A DNA stretch of 33,960 nt, taken from assembly GCA_964446285.1 (NCBI GenBank), contig CAYUNT010000024.1, positions 1 through 33,960 on the forward strand, given 5' to 3'. How positions within the stretch are numbered: position 1 is the first letter of the stretch; each line of letters starts with the position of its first letter. The position numbers were made by a program, and so were the translations under genes. Below are positions 13,896 to 21,434 of the stretch, one piece after another. The DNA is from CAYUNT01 sp964446285 (GTDB taxonomy: Bacteria; Sumerlaeota; Sumerlaeia; SLMS01; CAYUNT01). The notes under the pieces were generated by a model that was given only the letters and a program-made list of their open reading frames with translations, searched no databases and had not been told where the DNA came from.

Positions 13896-15053
13896 ATGCC
13901 TCTCGGACTACTCGGAAAAAAACTTGGCATGAGCCAAATGTTTGATGATGAGGGAAACCTTGTTCCCGTCACAATCATCCAGGCAGGGCCATGCCCGATC
14001 CTTATGAAGCGGGAGCCTGGGCGCGATAAGTATTCCGCCCTTCAACTCGGCTTCGATCCCAAACCCGACCGTCTTATGCGCAAGGCGGAGGCGGGTTTTT
14101 TTGGCGCCAGCCTGATGCTTCGTCCGGCCTCGATCACGAATTGGAACTCCTTCGCCTCCAAAATGGTGAAGGCCAAGGATGCCGAGGCCCCAAGCGCCGC
14201 CAAGCGCGTGTGGGAACTTCTCCCGGCCGAAGCGCGCGACACGGTTTTGAAGATTGCCAAGACGGAAAAAGTCGAGCAGTCGCAGAAGGCCGCTGTTTGC
14301 CAGGCAATCAATGGTATTCTTGCGCGCCGCGACGCATTCCGCAAAGAGGAAATCGAAGCGCTGCAGGCCGCTGCCGGCGAGGCAATGGCGCTGGTTGATG
14401 AGGCTAAGAATCTCGCCGAAAAGCAGGTTGCGCGCCTCAATCGCATGGTTATCGAAGCCCAGTGGCCTGTGGAAATCGCCAAAAGGGCCAATGGCTGCTC
14501 GGCGCGTCTTCAGCCGGCTGATGTGGAACGCATCGTGGCTTCCAAAGTGCCCGTAAGCTTTGAAGCGGAAAAGGCGGAAAAGGCTCTGGCCGATGCCCGC
14601 GCAAAGTTCTCCTCTTGCGCCATGCGGTTCATCCGCGAGGTGCGTGTGGAAGACGTTTCCAAATATGAAGTGGGCCAGTTGCTCGACGTTACGCTTTTCA
14701 AAGTGGGTGACCGGGTTGATGTTACGGGAAATTCGCGCGGACGCGGATTTATCGGGCCGGTCAAGCGGCATGGCTCCAAGCCGGGTCCCTCAGGGCACGG
14801 TTCGATGTATCACCGGCGTCCTGGGGCGATGAGCGGAAGTTCCGATCCGTCGCGCGTATATAAGCTGAAACCTCTTGCTGGCCGAATGGGCGGCTCGAGC
14901 GTTACGGCGCTCAACATCAAGGTGGTCAAGGCGGATCCGGAGCGCAACCTGCTGGTTGTTCGCGGAGCCGTTCCTGGCGCCCCCAACGGATACGTGGTGA
15001 TCCGGCCCACCGTAAAAACACGCCGGCGTCCGGCGAAAACGCATTTGGCCTAA
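13896..15053 (+). CDS. rplC: 50S ribosomal protein uL3 with a large internal insertion
   Basis: uL3 is a primary 23S rRNA-binding protein whose long loop reaches the peptidyl-transferase centre. Residues 1-69 are a normal N-terminal half: LLGKKLGMSQMFDDEGNLVPVTIIQAGPC, then YSALQLGFDPK and AEAGFF. Residues 243-385 are the normal second half: RFIREVRVEDVSKYEVGQ, VDVTGNSRGRGFIGPVKRHG, the GPSGHGSMYHRRPGAMSGSSDPSRVYK loop, AGRMGGSSVTALNIKVVKADPERNLLVVRGAVPG. Between them lies an extra block of about 170 residues rich in Ala, Lys and Glu and mostly helical. Total is 385 residues instead of about 210. The frame is uninterrupted and codon use looks like its neighbours. ATG 13896 matches the family start; GGAGG is rather far (16 nt) upstream. 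The function of the insert is unknown. Confidence 0.97.
   Translation: MPLGLLGKKLGMSQMFDDEGNLVPVTIIQAGPCPILMKREPGRDKYSALQLGFDPKPDRLMRKAEAGFFGASLMLRPASITNWNSFASKMVKAKDAEAPSAAKRVWELLPAEARDTVLKIAKTEKVEQSQKAAVCQAINGILARRDAFRKEEIEALQAAAGEAMALVDEAKNLAEKQVARLNRMVIEAQWPVEIAKRANGCSARLQPADVERIVASKVPVSFEAEKAEKALADARAKFSSCAMRFIREVRVEDVSKYEVGQLLDVTLFKVGDRVDVTGNSRGRGFIGPVKRHGSKPGPSGHGSMYHRRPGAMSGSSDPSRVYKLKPLAGRMGGSSVTALNIKVVKADPERNLLVVRGAVPGAPNGYVVIRPTVKTRRRPAKTHLA
14103..14615 (+). other. Inserted helical domain within uL3 (residues about 70-240)
   Basis: The segment begins after AEAGFFG and ends before AMRFIREVRV, where bacterial uL3 normally has only about 8-10 residues. It holds several predicted helices (RVWELLPAEARDTVLKIAK; KEEIEALQAAAGEAMALVDEA; LAEKQVARLNRMVIEAQW; FEAEKAEKALADARAKF), three Trp and three Cys. 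I recognise no known domain. As recalled, archaeal and eukaryotic uL3 carry an extra helical domain at a similar junction. That is positional analogy only, as I see no sequence likeness. Confidence 0.85.
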
Positions 15054-15077
15054 TAGGACTGACCGAGGCAGATACTC

Positions 15078-15710
15078 ATGATCAGTGTGGCAGTCAAAGA
15101 CAGCAAAGGCAAGGAAACGGGTCGAGTGGACCTGCTGCCGGCGGTGTTTGAAGCGCCGGTCAAGCCTGTGGTCCTGCGCGAGGTGGTCAATCGTTACATG
15201 GCCAACCAGCGCCAGGGAACCCACAGCACGAAGACGCAGGCCATGGTGAGCGGCGGCGGCAGGAAGCCCTGGAAGCAGAAACACACGGGCCGCGCCCGCC
15301 AGGGTTCCACGCGCGCAACGCAGTGGCGCGGGGGCGGCACGACCTTCGGGCCTCATCCGCGCAGCTACTGGACCAAGATGCCGAAGAAGAAACGGCAGGT
15401 GGCGCTGCGCAGCGCCTTGAGCGATCTCGCCCAGAAAAACTCCGTATTCGTGGTGGAGGATTTCGGGCTGAGCGCCAAGCCGAAGACCAAGGAAGCGCTC
15501 GCGTTGCTCGCCGCGCTCGGTCTGGCGGAGAAAAAGGTGCTTATTCTCACCGACGCCCCCAATTCGACGCTCATTCTCTCGGCGCGCAATCTTCCCAATG
15601 TCAAGGTTTCGGTCGTCAACAATCTCAACATCTACGATCTGCTTTACTATGACGCGCTGATTCTGAGCCGTCCGGCCCTCGAGCGGATTCAGGAGATGTA
15701 TCAATCATGA
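15078..15710 (+). CDS. rplD: 50S ribosomal protein uL4
   Basis: A 210-residue uL4, a 23S rRNA-binding protein lining the exit tunnel and, in some bacteria, the repressor of the S10 operon. Typical features are VLREVVNRYMANQRQGTHSTKTQAMVSGGGRKPWKQKHTGRARQGSTR (the tunnel-loop region), TFGPHPRSY-type FGP motif, KKKRQVALRSALSDLAQ and the C-terminal NLNIYDLLYYDALILSRPALERI. Length is normal. It starts 24 nt after rplC and its last codons overlap rplW by 4 nt (ATGA). Confidence 0.98.
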   Translation: MISVAVKDSKGKETGRVDLLPAVFEAPVKPVVLREVVNRYMANQRQGTHSTKTQAMVSGGGRKPWKQKHTGRARQGSTRATQWRGGGTTFGPHPRSYWTKMPKKKRQVALRSALSDLAQKNSVFVVEDFGLSAKPKTKEALALLAALGLAEKKVLILTDAPNSTLILSARNLPNVKVSVVNNLNIYDLLYYDALILSRPALERIQEMYQS

Positions 15711-15997
15711 GCAGCAAGAGTCCCTACAGCATCGTTCTGCGCCCTGTTGTAACGGAAGATTCCGTGCGCCGGGCACAGATGGACACCCCGCAATACACGT
15801 TCGAGGTTCATCCGGATTCGACCAAACCCGAAATCCGCTGGGCGCTGGAGAAGATTTACAACGTGAAGGTGCGCCAAGTCCGAACGCTCCGGGTGAAGGG
15901 CAAAATCAAACGCGTCCGTTATCGCCCGGGCCGCACTTCGCTGCGCAAAAAGGCCATCGTCTCGCTGGCCAAGGACCAAAAGCTCGAGATTTACTGA
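15707..15997 (+). CDS. rplW: 50S ribosomal protein uL23
   Basis: A 96-residue uL23, at the polypeptide exit site where trigger factor and SRP dock. The family pattern is clear: IVLRPVVTEDS near the start, YTFEVHPDSTKPEIRWALEKIYNVKVRQVRTLRVKGK and the basic KRVRYRPGRTSLRKKAIVSLAKDQKLEIY end. Length is normal. ATGA overlap with rplD suggests translational coupling, and rplB follows after 19 nt. Confidence 0.98.
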   Translation: MSSKSPYSIVLRPVVTEDSVRRAQMDTPQYTFEVHPDSTKPEIRWALEKIYNVKVRQVRTLRVKGKIKRVRYRPGRTSLRKKAIVSLAKDQKLEIY

Positions 15998-16016
15998 GCC
16001 TGAGGATGATTCCGCC

Positions 16017-16844
16017 ATGCCTGTAAAGACTTTCAAACCTTATACCCCAGTCCGCCGCACTTTGACGGTGCTCGACTTCACGGTAATCACCAAGAAGTCG
16101 CCCGAGCGGTCGCTTGTGGAAAAACACCACCGCAAGCAGGGACACAATAATCAAGGCCGCATCACGAGCCGTTTCCGCGGCGGCGGCCACAAGCGCCAGT
16201 ATCGGCGCATCGATTTCCGCCGCGACAAGGATTCCATTCCGGCTCGCGTGGCGTCGATCGAATACGATCCGAATCGTTCGGCGCATATCGCGCTGCTCAA
16301 CTACGCCGATGGCGAGAAGCGCTATATCCTTGCGCCCAACGGCGTCCAGGTGGGGCAGACGCTGATGAACGGCCCCGAGGCAGAAGTTCGCGTCGGCAAT
16401 TGCCTGCCGCTGCGCAACATCCCGGTCGGCACGGAAGTTCATGCCATCGAGATGAAGCCCGGCAAAGGGGCGCAAATGGCCCGCAGCGCTGGAAGCACAG
16501 TGCAGTTGCTCGCCCGCGAAGGCGATTATGCCACGCTGCGCCTGCCGTCGGGCGAAGTGCGCAAAGTCCTTGCCGCCTGCCGCGCCACAATCGGGCAGGT
16601 TGGCAATCTGGACCACGAGAATGTGACAATTGGCAAGGCCGGGCGCACGCGCTGGCTCGGCAAGCGTCCGCATAACCGCGGCGTCGTTATGAACCCCGTC
16701 GATCACCCGATGGGCGGCGGCGAAGGCAAGTCCTCGGGCGGACGTCATCCGTGCTCGCCCTGGGGTCAGAAGAGCAAGGGCCTCAAAACCCGCAAGCCCA
16801 AAAAGCCTTCGAGCAAGTTCATCGTCACGCGCCGCAAGAAGTAA
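16017..16844 (+). CDS. rplB: 50S ribosomal protein uL2
   Basis: A 275-residue uL2, needed for subunit joining and peptidyl-transferase centre structure. Hallmarks are FKPYTPVRRTLTVLDF, RSLVEKHHRKQGHNNQGRITSRFRGGGHKRQYR, VASIEYDPNRSAHIALLNYADGEKRYI and the C-terminal GVVMNPVDHPMGGGEGKSSGGRHPCSPWGQ with the conserved histidine. The C-terminus is KKPSSKFIVTRRKK, as usual. Length matches the family. It is followed by rpsS after 72 nt. Confidence 0.99.
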   Translation: MPVKTFKPYTPVRRTLTVLDFTVITKKSPERSLVEKHHRKQGHNNQGRITSRFRGGGHKRQYRRIDFRRDKDSIPARVASIEYDPNRSAHIALLNYADGEKRYILAPNGVQVGQTLMNGPEAEVRVGNCLPLRNIPVGTEVHAIEMKPGKGAQMARSAGSTVQLLAREGDYATLRLPSGEVRKVLAACRATIGQVGNLDHENVTIGKAGRTRWLGKRPHNRGVVMNPVDHPMGGGEGKSSGGRHPCSPWGQKSKGLKTRKPKKPSSKFIVTRRKK

Positions 16845-16916
16845 TACGCATTCGACCCGCTGGCGCTTATTACCGAGCCGGCGGCGAAAGACCTCTCCGG
16901 AGGAAGAGATTCCACC

Positions 16917-17201
16917 ATGCCGCGTTCGCTGAAAAAAGGACCGTTTGTTGAGGCGAAGCTCCTTCGCAAGATCGAGCTGCTCAACGCCAGTGGCGAAAAA
17001 AAGGTCATCAAGACCTGGTCTCGCCAGTCGATGGTGGTTCCGCAGATGGTCGGCCAGACCATCGCCATCCACAACGGCAAGGGATTTGTCCCCGTGTTCG
17101 TCAACGAGAACATGGTCGGACACAAGCTGGGTGAGTTCGCCCCGACGCGCACGTTCCGCGCCCATGGCGGCAAAACAGCCAAGACAACCGGGTTGAAGTA
17201 A
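16917..17201 (+). CDS. rpsS: 30S ribosomal protein uS19
   Basis: A 94-residue uS19 in the small-subunit head, contacting uS13 and the A-site finger of the large subunit. It reads PRSLKKGPFVEAKLLRKIE, IKTWSRQSMVVPQMVGQTIAIHNGKGFVPVFVNENMVGHKLGEFAPTRTFRAHGGK, all highly conserved. Length is normal. GGAGG lies about 10 nt before the ATG. Confidence 0.98.
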   Translation: MPRSLKKGPFVEAKLLRKIELLNASGEKKVIKTWSRQSMVVPQMVGQTIAIHNGKGFVPVFVNENMVGHKLGEFAPTRTFRAHGGKTAKTTGLK

Positions 17202-17243
17202 GACGCCGCCCGGCTCTCCGGGACGCACAGAGGATCAAGACCC

Positions 17244-17627
17244 ATGAGCACGTCATTCCGACTCGATGAAACATCCAACGGCCAGGAAATTGTAGCGCGG
17301 GCGCATTCTCGTTTCGCGCGCACGACGGCGCGAAAGGCGCGCCTGGTGGCCGATCAGGTGCGCGGAAAAACAGTGGGAGAGGCCGTGGAAATCCTGCGAT
17401 TCCTGCACCGCCCCTCGGGAAGTCCGTTTGTGCTTCGCACAGTGCTTTCGGCGATGAAGAACGCTGAAGAAGTCCACCCCGAGCCGGAAACCCTCGTCAT
17501 TGCAGAGTTGCGTGTCGAGGACGGCCCGATTCTCAAGCGCATCCGTCCGCGCGCCATGGGGCGGGCCAACCGCATCCGCAAGCGGATGTGCCATATTCAC
17601 GTCTATCTATCAGAACCGAACGAGTAA
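17244..17627 (+). CDS. rplV: 50S ribosomal protein uL22
   Basis: A 127-residue uL22, a tunnel-lining protein of the large subunit. It shows ARAHSRFARTTARKARLVADQVRGKTVGEAVEILRF, an AMKNAEE segment and the tunnel hairpin RVEDGPILKRIRPRAMGRANRIRKRMCHIHVYL. About 15 extra residues precede the usual start. The ATG at 17244 has GAGGATC upstream. The 3' end lies 68 nt before the GTG of rpsC. Confidence 0.97.
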   Translation: MSTSFRLDETSNGQEIVARAHSRFARTTARKARLVADQVRGKTVGEAVEILRFLHRPSGSPFVLRTVLSAMKNAEEVHPEPETLVIAELRVEDGPILKRIRPRAMGRANRIRKRMCHIHVYLSEPNE

Positions 17628-17695
17628 TCAACTCAGCATGGCGGACGCGGACTGTGGATACGCCCCGGGCCGCCATCGCAAGGAGGAACGCCTTC

Positions 17696-18349
17696 GTGGG
17701 TCAGAAAGTTCACCCCAATTCATTTCGGCTCGGCATCATTCGCGATTGGGAATCGCGATGGTTCGCAAAGCGTGATTTCGGAAAGCTCCTTCATGAGGAC
17801 GTCCGGATGCGCCGCGAGATTCTCAAGCGATTCAACCACGCCGGCATCGCGAAGGTGGAAATCGAACAGGCGAGCAACCGCGCCAAGATCACCATTCACA
17901 CCGCCCGTCCCGGCATCATCATCGGCAAGAAGGGCGTCGAAATCGAAGCCCTGCGCCAGGTTCTTATGCAGATGACCGGCAAGCAAATCCTCATCAATAT
18001 TGAGGAAGTAAAGCGCCCCGACCTTTCGGCGCAGCTTGTGGCGGAAAATGTGGCCAATCAGCTGATCCGGCGCATCGGTTTCCGCCGCGCCATGAAGCGC
18101 ACCGTGCAGGCCTGCATCAAGTCCGGCGCCCTCGGCGTCAGGATCAAATGCGGCGGCCGTCTGGGCGGTTCGGAAATGGCCCGCCAGGAGCAATACCGCG
18201 AGGGCCGCGTGCCTCTGCACACTCTGCGCGCCGACATCGACTACGGTCTGGCCGAAGCCAAAACGAAGTATGGGCAGATTGGAATCAAGGTGTGGGTATT
18301 CCGCGGCGAAGTGTTCGAGCGCCCCACACCGAAAGTGAAAAAGGACTGA
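17696..18349 (+). CDS. rpsC: 30S ribosomal protein uS3
   Basis: A 217-residue uS3 of the small-subunit head and mRNA entry channel. The start is GTG at 17696 with AGGAGG 9 nt upstream; the longer upstream frame overlaps rplV and lacks family sequence. It begins (M)GQKVHPNSFRLGIIRDWESRWFA and includes the KH-domain loop TARPGIIIGKKGVEIEALR, RRAMKRTVQACIKSGALGVRIKCGGRLGGSEMARQEQYREGRVPLHTLRADIDYG, and GIKVWVFRGEVFE at the end. Length is normal. Confidence 0.98.
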   Translation: MGQKVHPNSFRLGIIRDWESRWFAKRDFGKLLHEDVRMRREILKRFNHAGIAKVEIEQASNRAKITIHTARPGIIIGKKGVEIEALRQVLMQMTGKQILINIEEVKRPDLSAQLVAENVANQLIRRIGFRRAMKRTVQACIKSGALGVRIKCGGRLGGSEMARQEQYREGRVPLHTLRADIDYGLAEAKTKYGQIGIKVWVFRGEVFERPTPKVKKD

Positions 18350-18373
18350 TCCTCTCTCTCCGCCAAAGGTTTC

Positions 18374-18432
18374 CGGCGGGCCGGATGCCAGAGTGGGCGC
18401 GGATCGCCCCACCGAGACGCTTCTTCCCGCCG
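18374..18432 (+). promoter_or_regulatory. Nested hairpins in the rpsC-rplP spacer
   Basis: CGGCGGG (18374-18380) is complementary to CCCGCCG (18426-18432), enclosing an inner stem of GTGGG/CG with CGCCCCAC near 18393-18412. It occupies about half of the 110-nt spacer. There is no U-tract. The role is unknown; mRNA stability or coupling are possible. Confidence 0.35.
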
Positions 18433-18459
18433 CTTTGAATACGAAAGGAATGCTGGACC

Positions 18460-18975
18460 ATGCTGCTCCCCAAGCGCGTAAAGCATCGCAAAGTTCAAAA
18501 AGGCAAACGACGGGGCAAAGCCTACCGAGGCTCGGCGCTGAGCTTTGGCAGCTATGGCCTGAAGACCCTCGAGTGCGGATGGATCACCAGCCGCCAGATC
18601 GAGGCGGCGCGCGTCGCCATCAACCGGTGCGTCAAGCGCGGCGGCAAGCTTTGGATCACGATTTTCCCCGACAAGCCGATCACGAAAAAGCCGGCGGAAG
18701 TCCGCATGGGAAAAGGCAAAGGCAATCCCGAGTATTGGGTGGCCGTTGTAAAGCCTGGCCGAATCCTTTTCGAGCTCGACGGCATTCCGGAAACGCTTGC
18801 TCGCGAGGCGCTTTCGCGCGCCATGCACAAATTGCCGGTTCATTGCCGGATCGTCATGCGCGACGACCTTGGGCTGCTGGCGCAGGCGCAAGGTCTGGCG
18901 CCCGAAGGCCAGCAGGGAGCCGCGGCGCCCTCTGCCGCCGAATCCCCCGCCGCACCGGCCGGCGCCGGGCAGTAA
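18460..18975 (+). CDS. rplP: 50S ribosomal protein uL16 with Ala/Pro-rich C-terminal tail
   Basis: A 171-residue uL16 of the A-site region of the large subunit. The core (1-136) is normal: MLLPKRVKHRKVQKGKRRGKAYRG, SFGSYGLKTLECGWITSRQIEAARVAINR, GGKLWITIFPDKPITKKPAEVRMGKGKGNPEYWVAVVKPGRILFE. The last 35 residues or so (137-171) are an Ala/Pro/Gly/Gln-rich low-complexity tail. Usual length is about 137. The tail probably emerges from the ribosome surface; its role is unknown. It is followed by rpmC after 21 nt. Confidence 0.97.
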   Translation: MLLPKRVKHRKVQKGKRRGKAYRGSALSFGSYGLKTLECGWITSRQIEAARVAINRCVKRGGKLWITIFPDKPITKKPAEVRMGKGKGNPEYWVAVVKPGRILFELDGIPETLAREALSRAMHKLPVHCRIVMRDDLGLLAQAQGLAPEGQQGAAAPSAAESPAAPAGAGQ

Positions 18976-18996
18976 TACAAACAGGAGCACGGGACC

Positions 18997-19215
18997 ATGT
19001 CTCGAAAATCTCATGACTTGCGCGAGCTGAGCGTGGCGGAACTCGAAGAACGGGCGGACAGCCTGCGCGAAAAAATCTATAAGATGCGCTCGCGCCAGGC
19101 GCTCAAAGAACTTGAACGAGGCGTAGATATTCGGATCGCGAGGCGTTCGCTCGCCCGTGTTCTGACCATTCTCGATGAAAAGCGGCGCCAGCAGGCCGCC
19201 ACCTCCGCGTCCTGA
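18997..19215 (+). CDS. rpmC: 50S ribosomal protein uL29
   Basis: A 72-residue uL29, a two-helix protein near the tunnel exit. The sequence has the family outline: LRELSVAELEERADSLREKIYKMRSRQALKELERGVDIRIARRSLARVLTILDEKRR. Length and order (rplP-rpmC-rpsQ) are classical. GGAG lies about 8 nt before the ATG. Confidence 0.95.
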   Translation: MSRKSHDLRELSVAELEERADSLREKIYKMRSRQALKELERGVDIRIARRSLARVLTILDEKRRQQAATSAS

Positions 19216-19235
19216 CAAAGGGAGACCTGACGACC

Positions 19236-19514
19236 ATGACGGAAACACCCCAGAGCCATCGCGGATTCGGACCCCAAAAAGTTAAGGTGGGCCGAGTAGT
19301 CAGCGACAAGATGAACAAGACACGGGTGGTCGAAATTGACCGCGCCATTATGCATCCGCTCTATAAAAAGTATGTTCACCGGCGCAAGAAACTCTACGTG
19401 CACGACGAGAAAAACGAGTCGCATGTGGGCGATACGGTGCGGGTGATCGAGGCGCGGCCGCTCTCGAAAACCAAATGCTGGCGGCTTCTGGCCATTGTCG
19501 AGCGGGCGAAGTAA
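19236..19514 (+). CDS. rpsQ: 30S ribosomal protein uS17
   Basis: A 92-residue uS17, an OB-fold primary binder of 16S rRNA. Conserved parts are KVGRVVSDKMNKTRVVEIDR, HPLYKKYVHRRKKLYVHDEKNESHVGDTVRVIEARPLSKTKCWRLLAIVERAK. About 12 N-terminal residues precede the usual start. The ATG at 19236 is preceded by GGGAGA. The gap to rplN is 75 nt. Confidence 0.97.
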   Translation: MTETPQSHRGFGPQKVKVGRVVSDKMNKTRVVEIDRAIMHPLYKKYVHRRKKLYVHDEKNESHVGDTVRVIEARPLSKTKCWRLLAIVERAK

Positions 19515-19589
19515 GCGCCCGGCGCAATCCCCCTCACGGGGCCGCCGCGGCCCCAATTCATCTTCCCGCGTGGAGAATCGACGGCAGCC

Positions 19590-19964
19590 ATGATTCAGGA
19601 ATACACCGTTCTCGATGTGGCGGACAATACGGGCGCAAAGAAAGTCCGCTGTTTCAAAATCCTTGGCGGAACACGCAGACGATACGCCACAATCGGCGAT
19701 GTCATCATCTGCTCGGTCCGCGAGTCGGCCCCCGACGCCTCACAGGGATGCAAAAAAGGCGATGTGGTTCGGGCCGTCATCGTCCGCACCACGAAGGAAC
19801 TCGCCCGCCCCGATGGTTCCTACATCAAGTTCGACCGAAACGCCGCCGTGATTATCAACAAAGACAATGAACCGGTCGGCACGCGCATTTTCGGCGCCGT
19901 CGGGCGCGAACTGCGCCGGCGCAACTTCATGAAAATTATCTCCCTGGCCCCCGAGGTCATGTGA
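19590..19964 (+). CDS. rplN: 50S ribosomal protein uL14
   Basis: A 124-residue uL14 at the subunit interface, binding site for RsfS and part of the bridge B5/B8 region. It shows MIQEYTVLDVADNTGAKKVRCFKILGG, GDVIICSVRESAPD, KKGDVVRAVIVRT and the C-terminal GTRIFGAVGRELRRRNFMKIISLAPEVM. Length is normal. Its stop overlaps a GTG that could be a start of rplX, but the ATG 15 nt later has the better site. Confidence 0.98.
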   Translation: MIQEYTVLDVADNTGAKKVRCFKILGGTRRRYATIGDVIICSVRESAPDASQGCKKGDVVRAVIVRTTKELARPDGSYIKFDRNAAVIINKDNEPVGTRIFGAVGRELRRRNFMKIISLAPEVM

Positions 19965-19978
19965 CGAAGGAAGCGACC

Positions 19979-20299
19979 ATGTCTTTCCGAATTAAAAAAG
20001 GCGATCTGGTGGAAGTGATTGCGGGCAAGGACAAAGGCGCCCGCGGCAAGGTCCTTGACGTGAATCCGGGCAAAGGCAAGGTTCTCGTGGAAGGCATCAA
20101 CATGGTGAAGCGCCATCAGCGCACTCGCCAGGTTCGAGGCGCGCAAGAAGGCGGCATCGTGGAGCGCGAGGCGTTCATTCACGCCTGCAAAGTGATGCTT
20201 GTGGACCCCAAAACGGATCGCCCAACCCGCATCGGGGCGCAATTCTCGGCAGACGGCGTCAAGCAACGCATCGCCAAGAAGTCGGGAACCCCAGTATAA
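19979..20299 (+). CDS. rplX: 50S ribosomal protein uL24
   Basis: A 106-residue uL24, an assembly-initiator protein. The KOW motif is FRIKKGDLVEVIAGKDKGARGKVLDVNPGKGKVLVEGINMVKRH, followed by GGIVEREAFIHACKVMLVDPKT and a short basic end. ATG 19979 has GAAGGAAG 5 nt upstream. An alternative GTG at 19961, overlapping the rplN stop, would add six residues and has no suitable ribosome site. Confidence 0.97.
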   Translation: MSFRIKKGDLVEVIAGKDKGARGKVLDVNPGKGKVLVEGINMVKRHQRTRQVRGAQEGGIVEREAFIHACKVMLVDPKTDRPTRIGAQFSADGVKQRIAKKSGTPV

Positions 20300-20350
20300 T
20301 TCCTAGCTACCCTGGCTGGACTCGAGTGTTCCGAGGAGACAGAGATAAAA

Positions 20351-21061
20351 ATGGCCAAAGAAAAACAACCCGAAGCGCCCAAAGGCGATAAGCCGGCTGA
20401 AAAGCCAGCGGGCAAGCCGTCCTCCAAGCCTTCCGGCAAGCCGGAAAAAGCCGCGGCGGCCCAGCCTGCCGCCGAAGCCGCCCCGGCTGCGGCGCCCAAG
20501 CCGAAAAAGGCCCCCGCAGCGCCTCCGCGCCTGCTCATCCGTTACAAGCAGGAAATTATTCCGGCGCTGAAGAAGCGGTTCGGATACACCAATCCCATGC
20601 AGGTTCCGCGCCTGACGAAGATCGTGGTCAACATGGGCGTTGGCGAGGCTTCGCGCGATTTCAAAGAACTGGAATCGGCGATTGCGGAACTGACGCTGAT
20701 TGCCGGCCAGAAGCCGAAAATGACGCGCGCGCGCATCAGCGTGTCGGCCTTCAAAGTCCGCCAGGGCATGCCCGTCGGATGTTTTGTGACTCTGCGCGGC
20801 ACAAGAATGTATGAATTCCTCGACCGCCTCATCAACGTGGCCATCCCCCGCATCCGCGACTTCCGCGGAATTCCGTCCAAGTCCTTTGACGGGCGCGGAA
20901 GCCACTCGATGGGAATTCGCGAGCACCTGATCTTCAACGAACTCGATCCGAACAAGGTGCTCAAGACGCGCGGCATGAACATCACGACAGTGACGACAGC
21001 GCGCACGGACGAGGAAGCGAAAGAATTGCTGGCGCAGTTTGGAATGCCGTTCCGCTCCTAA
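20351..21061 (+). CDS. rplE: 50S ribosomal protein uL5 with Lys/Pro/Ala-rich N-terminal extension
   Basis: A 236-residue uL5; the usual length is about 180. Residues 1-60 are a low-complexity Lys/Pro/Ala tail with repeated EKPAGKPSSKPSGKP-like units, resembling histone-H1-type sequence. From about residue 61 the normal protein follows: LLIRYKQEIIPALKKRFGYTNPMQVPRLTKIVVNMGVGEAS, QKPKMTRARISVSAFKVRQGMPVGCFVTLRG, IRDFRGIPSKSFDGRGSHSMGIREHLIFNEL. It binds 5S rRNA and contacts the P-site tRNA. The start ATG is 52 nt after rplX. No internal family start has a better ribosome site. Confidence 0.97.
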   Translation: MAKEKQPEAPKGDKPAEKPAGKPSSKPSGKPEKAAAAQPAAEAAPAAAPKPKKAPAAPPRLLIRYKQEIIPALKKRFGYTNPMQVPRLTKIVVNMGVGEASRDFKELESAIAELTLIAGQKPKMTRARISVSAFKVRQGMPVGCFVTLRGTRMYEFLDRLINVAIPRIRDFRGIPSKSFDGRGSHSMGIREHLIFNELDPNKVLKTRGMNITTVTTARTDEEAKELLAQFGMPFRS

Positions 21062-21159
21062 GCGGCGGCGGCTGCGCAACCGCGGACCCGCCCGGAAACG
21101 GCGCGCCCCGCGTTCGCTCCATCCCCCTCGAGGGGATTGAAACCCAGGAGGTAGCCGAA

Positions 21160-21345
21160 GTGGCTCGCACCAGTCAGATGGCCAAATTGCGGCGGACGCC
21201 CAAATACAAAACGCGTCATCGCAATCGCTGTCCGCTCTGCGGACGTTCCCGCGCCTATATGCGCAAATTCAATATCTGCCGGCTTTGCTTCCGCAAGCTG
21301 GCCAGCCAAGGACAGATTCCAGGCGTGCGCAAATCCAGCTGGTGA
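21160..21345 (+). CDS. rpsN: 30S ribosomal protein uS14, zinc-binding (type Z) form
   Basis: A 61-residue short uS14. The Zn ribbon CPLCGRSRAYMRKFNICRLC has Cys pairs spaced as C-x2-C and C-x2-C. The start GTG at 21160 is preceded by AGGAGG, 8 nt away. It begins (M)ARTSQMAKLRRTPKYKTRHRNRC and ends SQGQIPGVRKSSW. The type Z form is the ancestral zinc-dependent version. A non-zinc copy elsewhere cannot be excluded. Confidence 0.98.
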   Translation: MARTSQMAKLRRTPKYKTRHRNRCPLCGRSRAYMRKFNICRLCFRKLASQGQIPGVRKSSW

Positions 21346-21434
21346 CGCACACCGGATACGGCCGCCCACTCTAAGGACGGCGCGTCCGGCGATGAGACCC
21401 GGATGCCATCTTCCCGGAGGTCGAAAGTAAACCC

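Noticed and set aside
18374..18388. A 15-nt identity (CGGCGGGCCGGATGC) shared with 29038-29052
   Set aside because: In about 34 kb of GC-rich DNA one such match is expected about as often as not by chance, and nothing else links the two sites.
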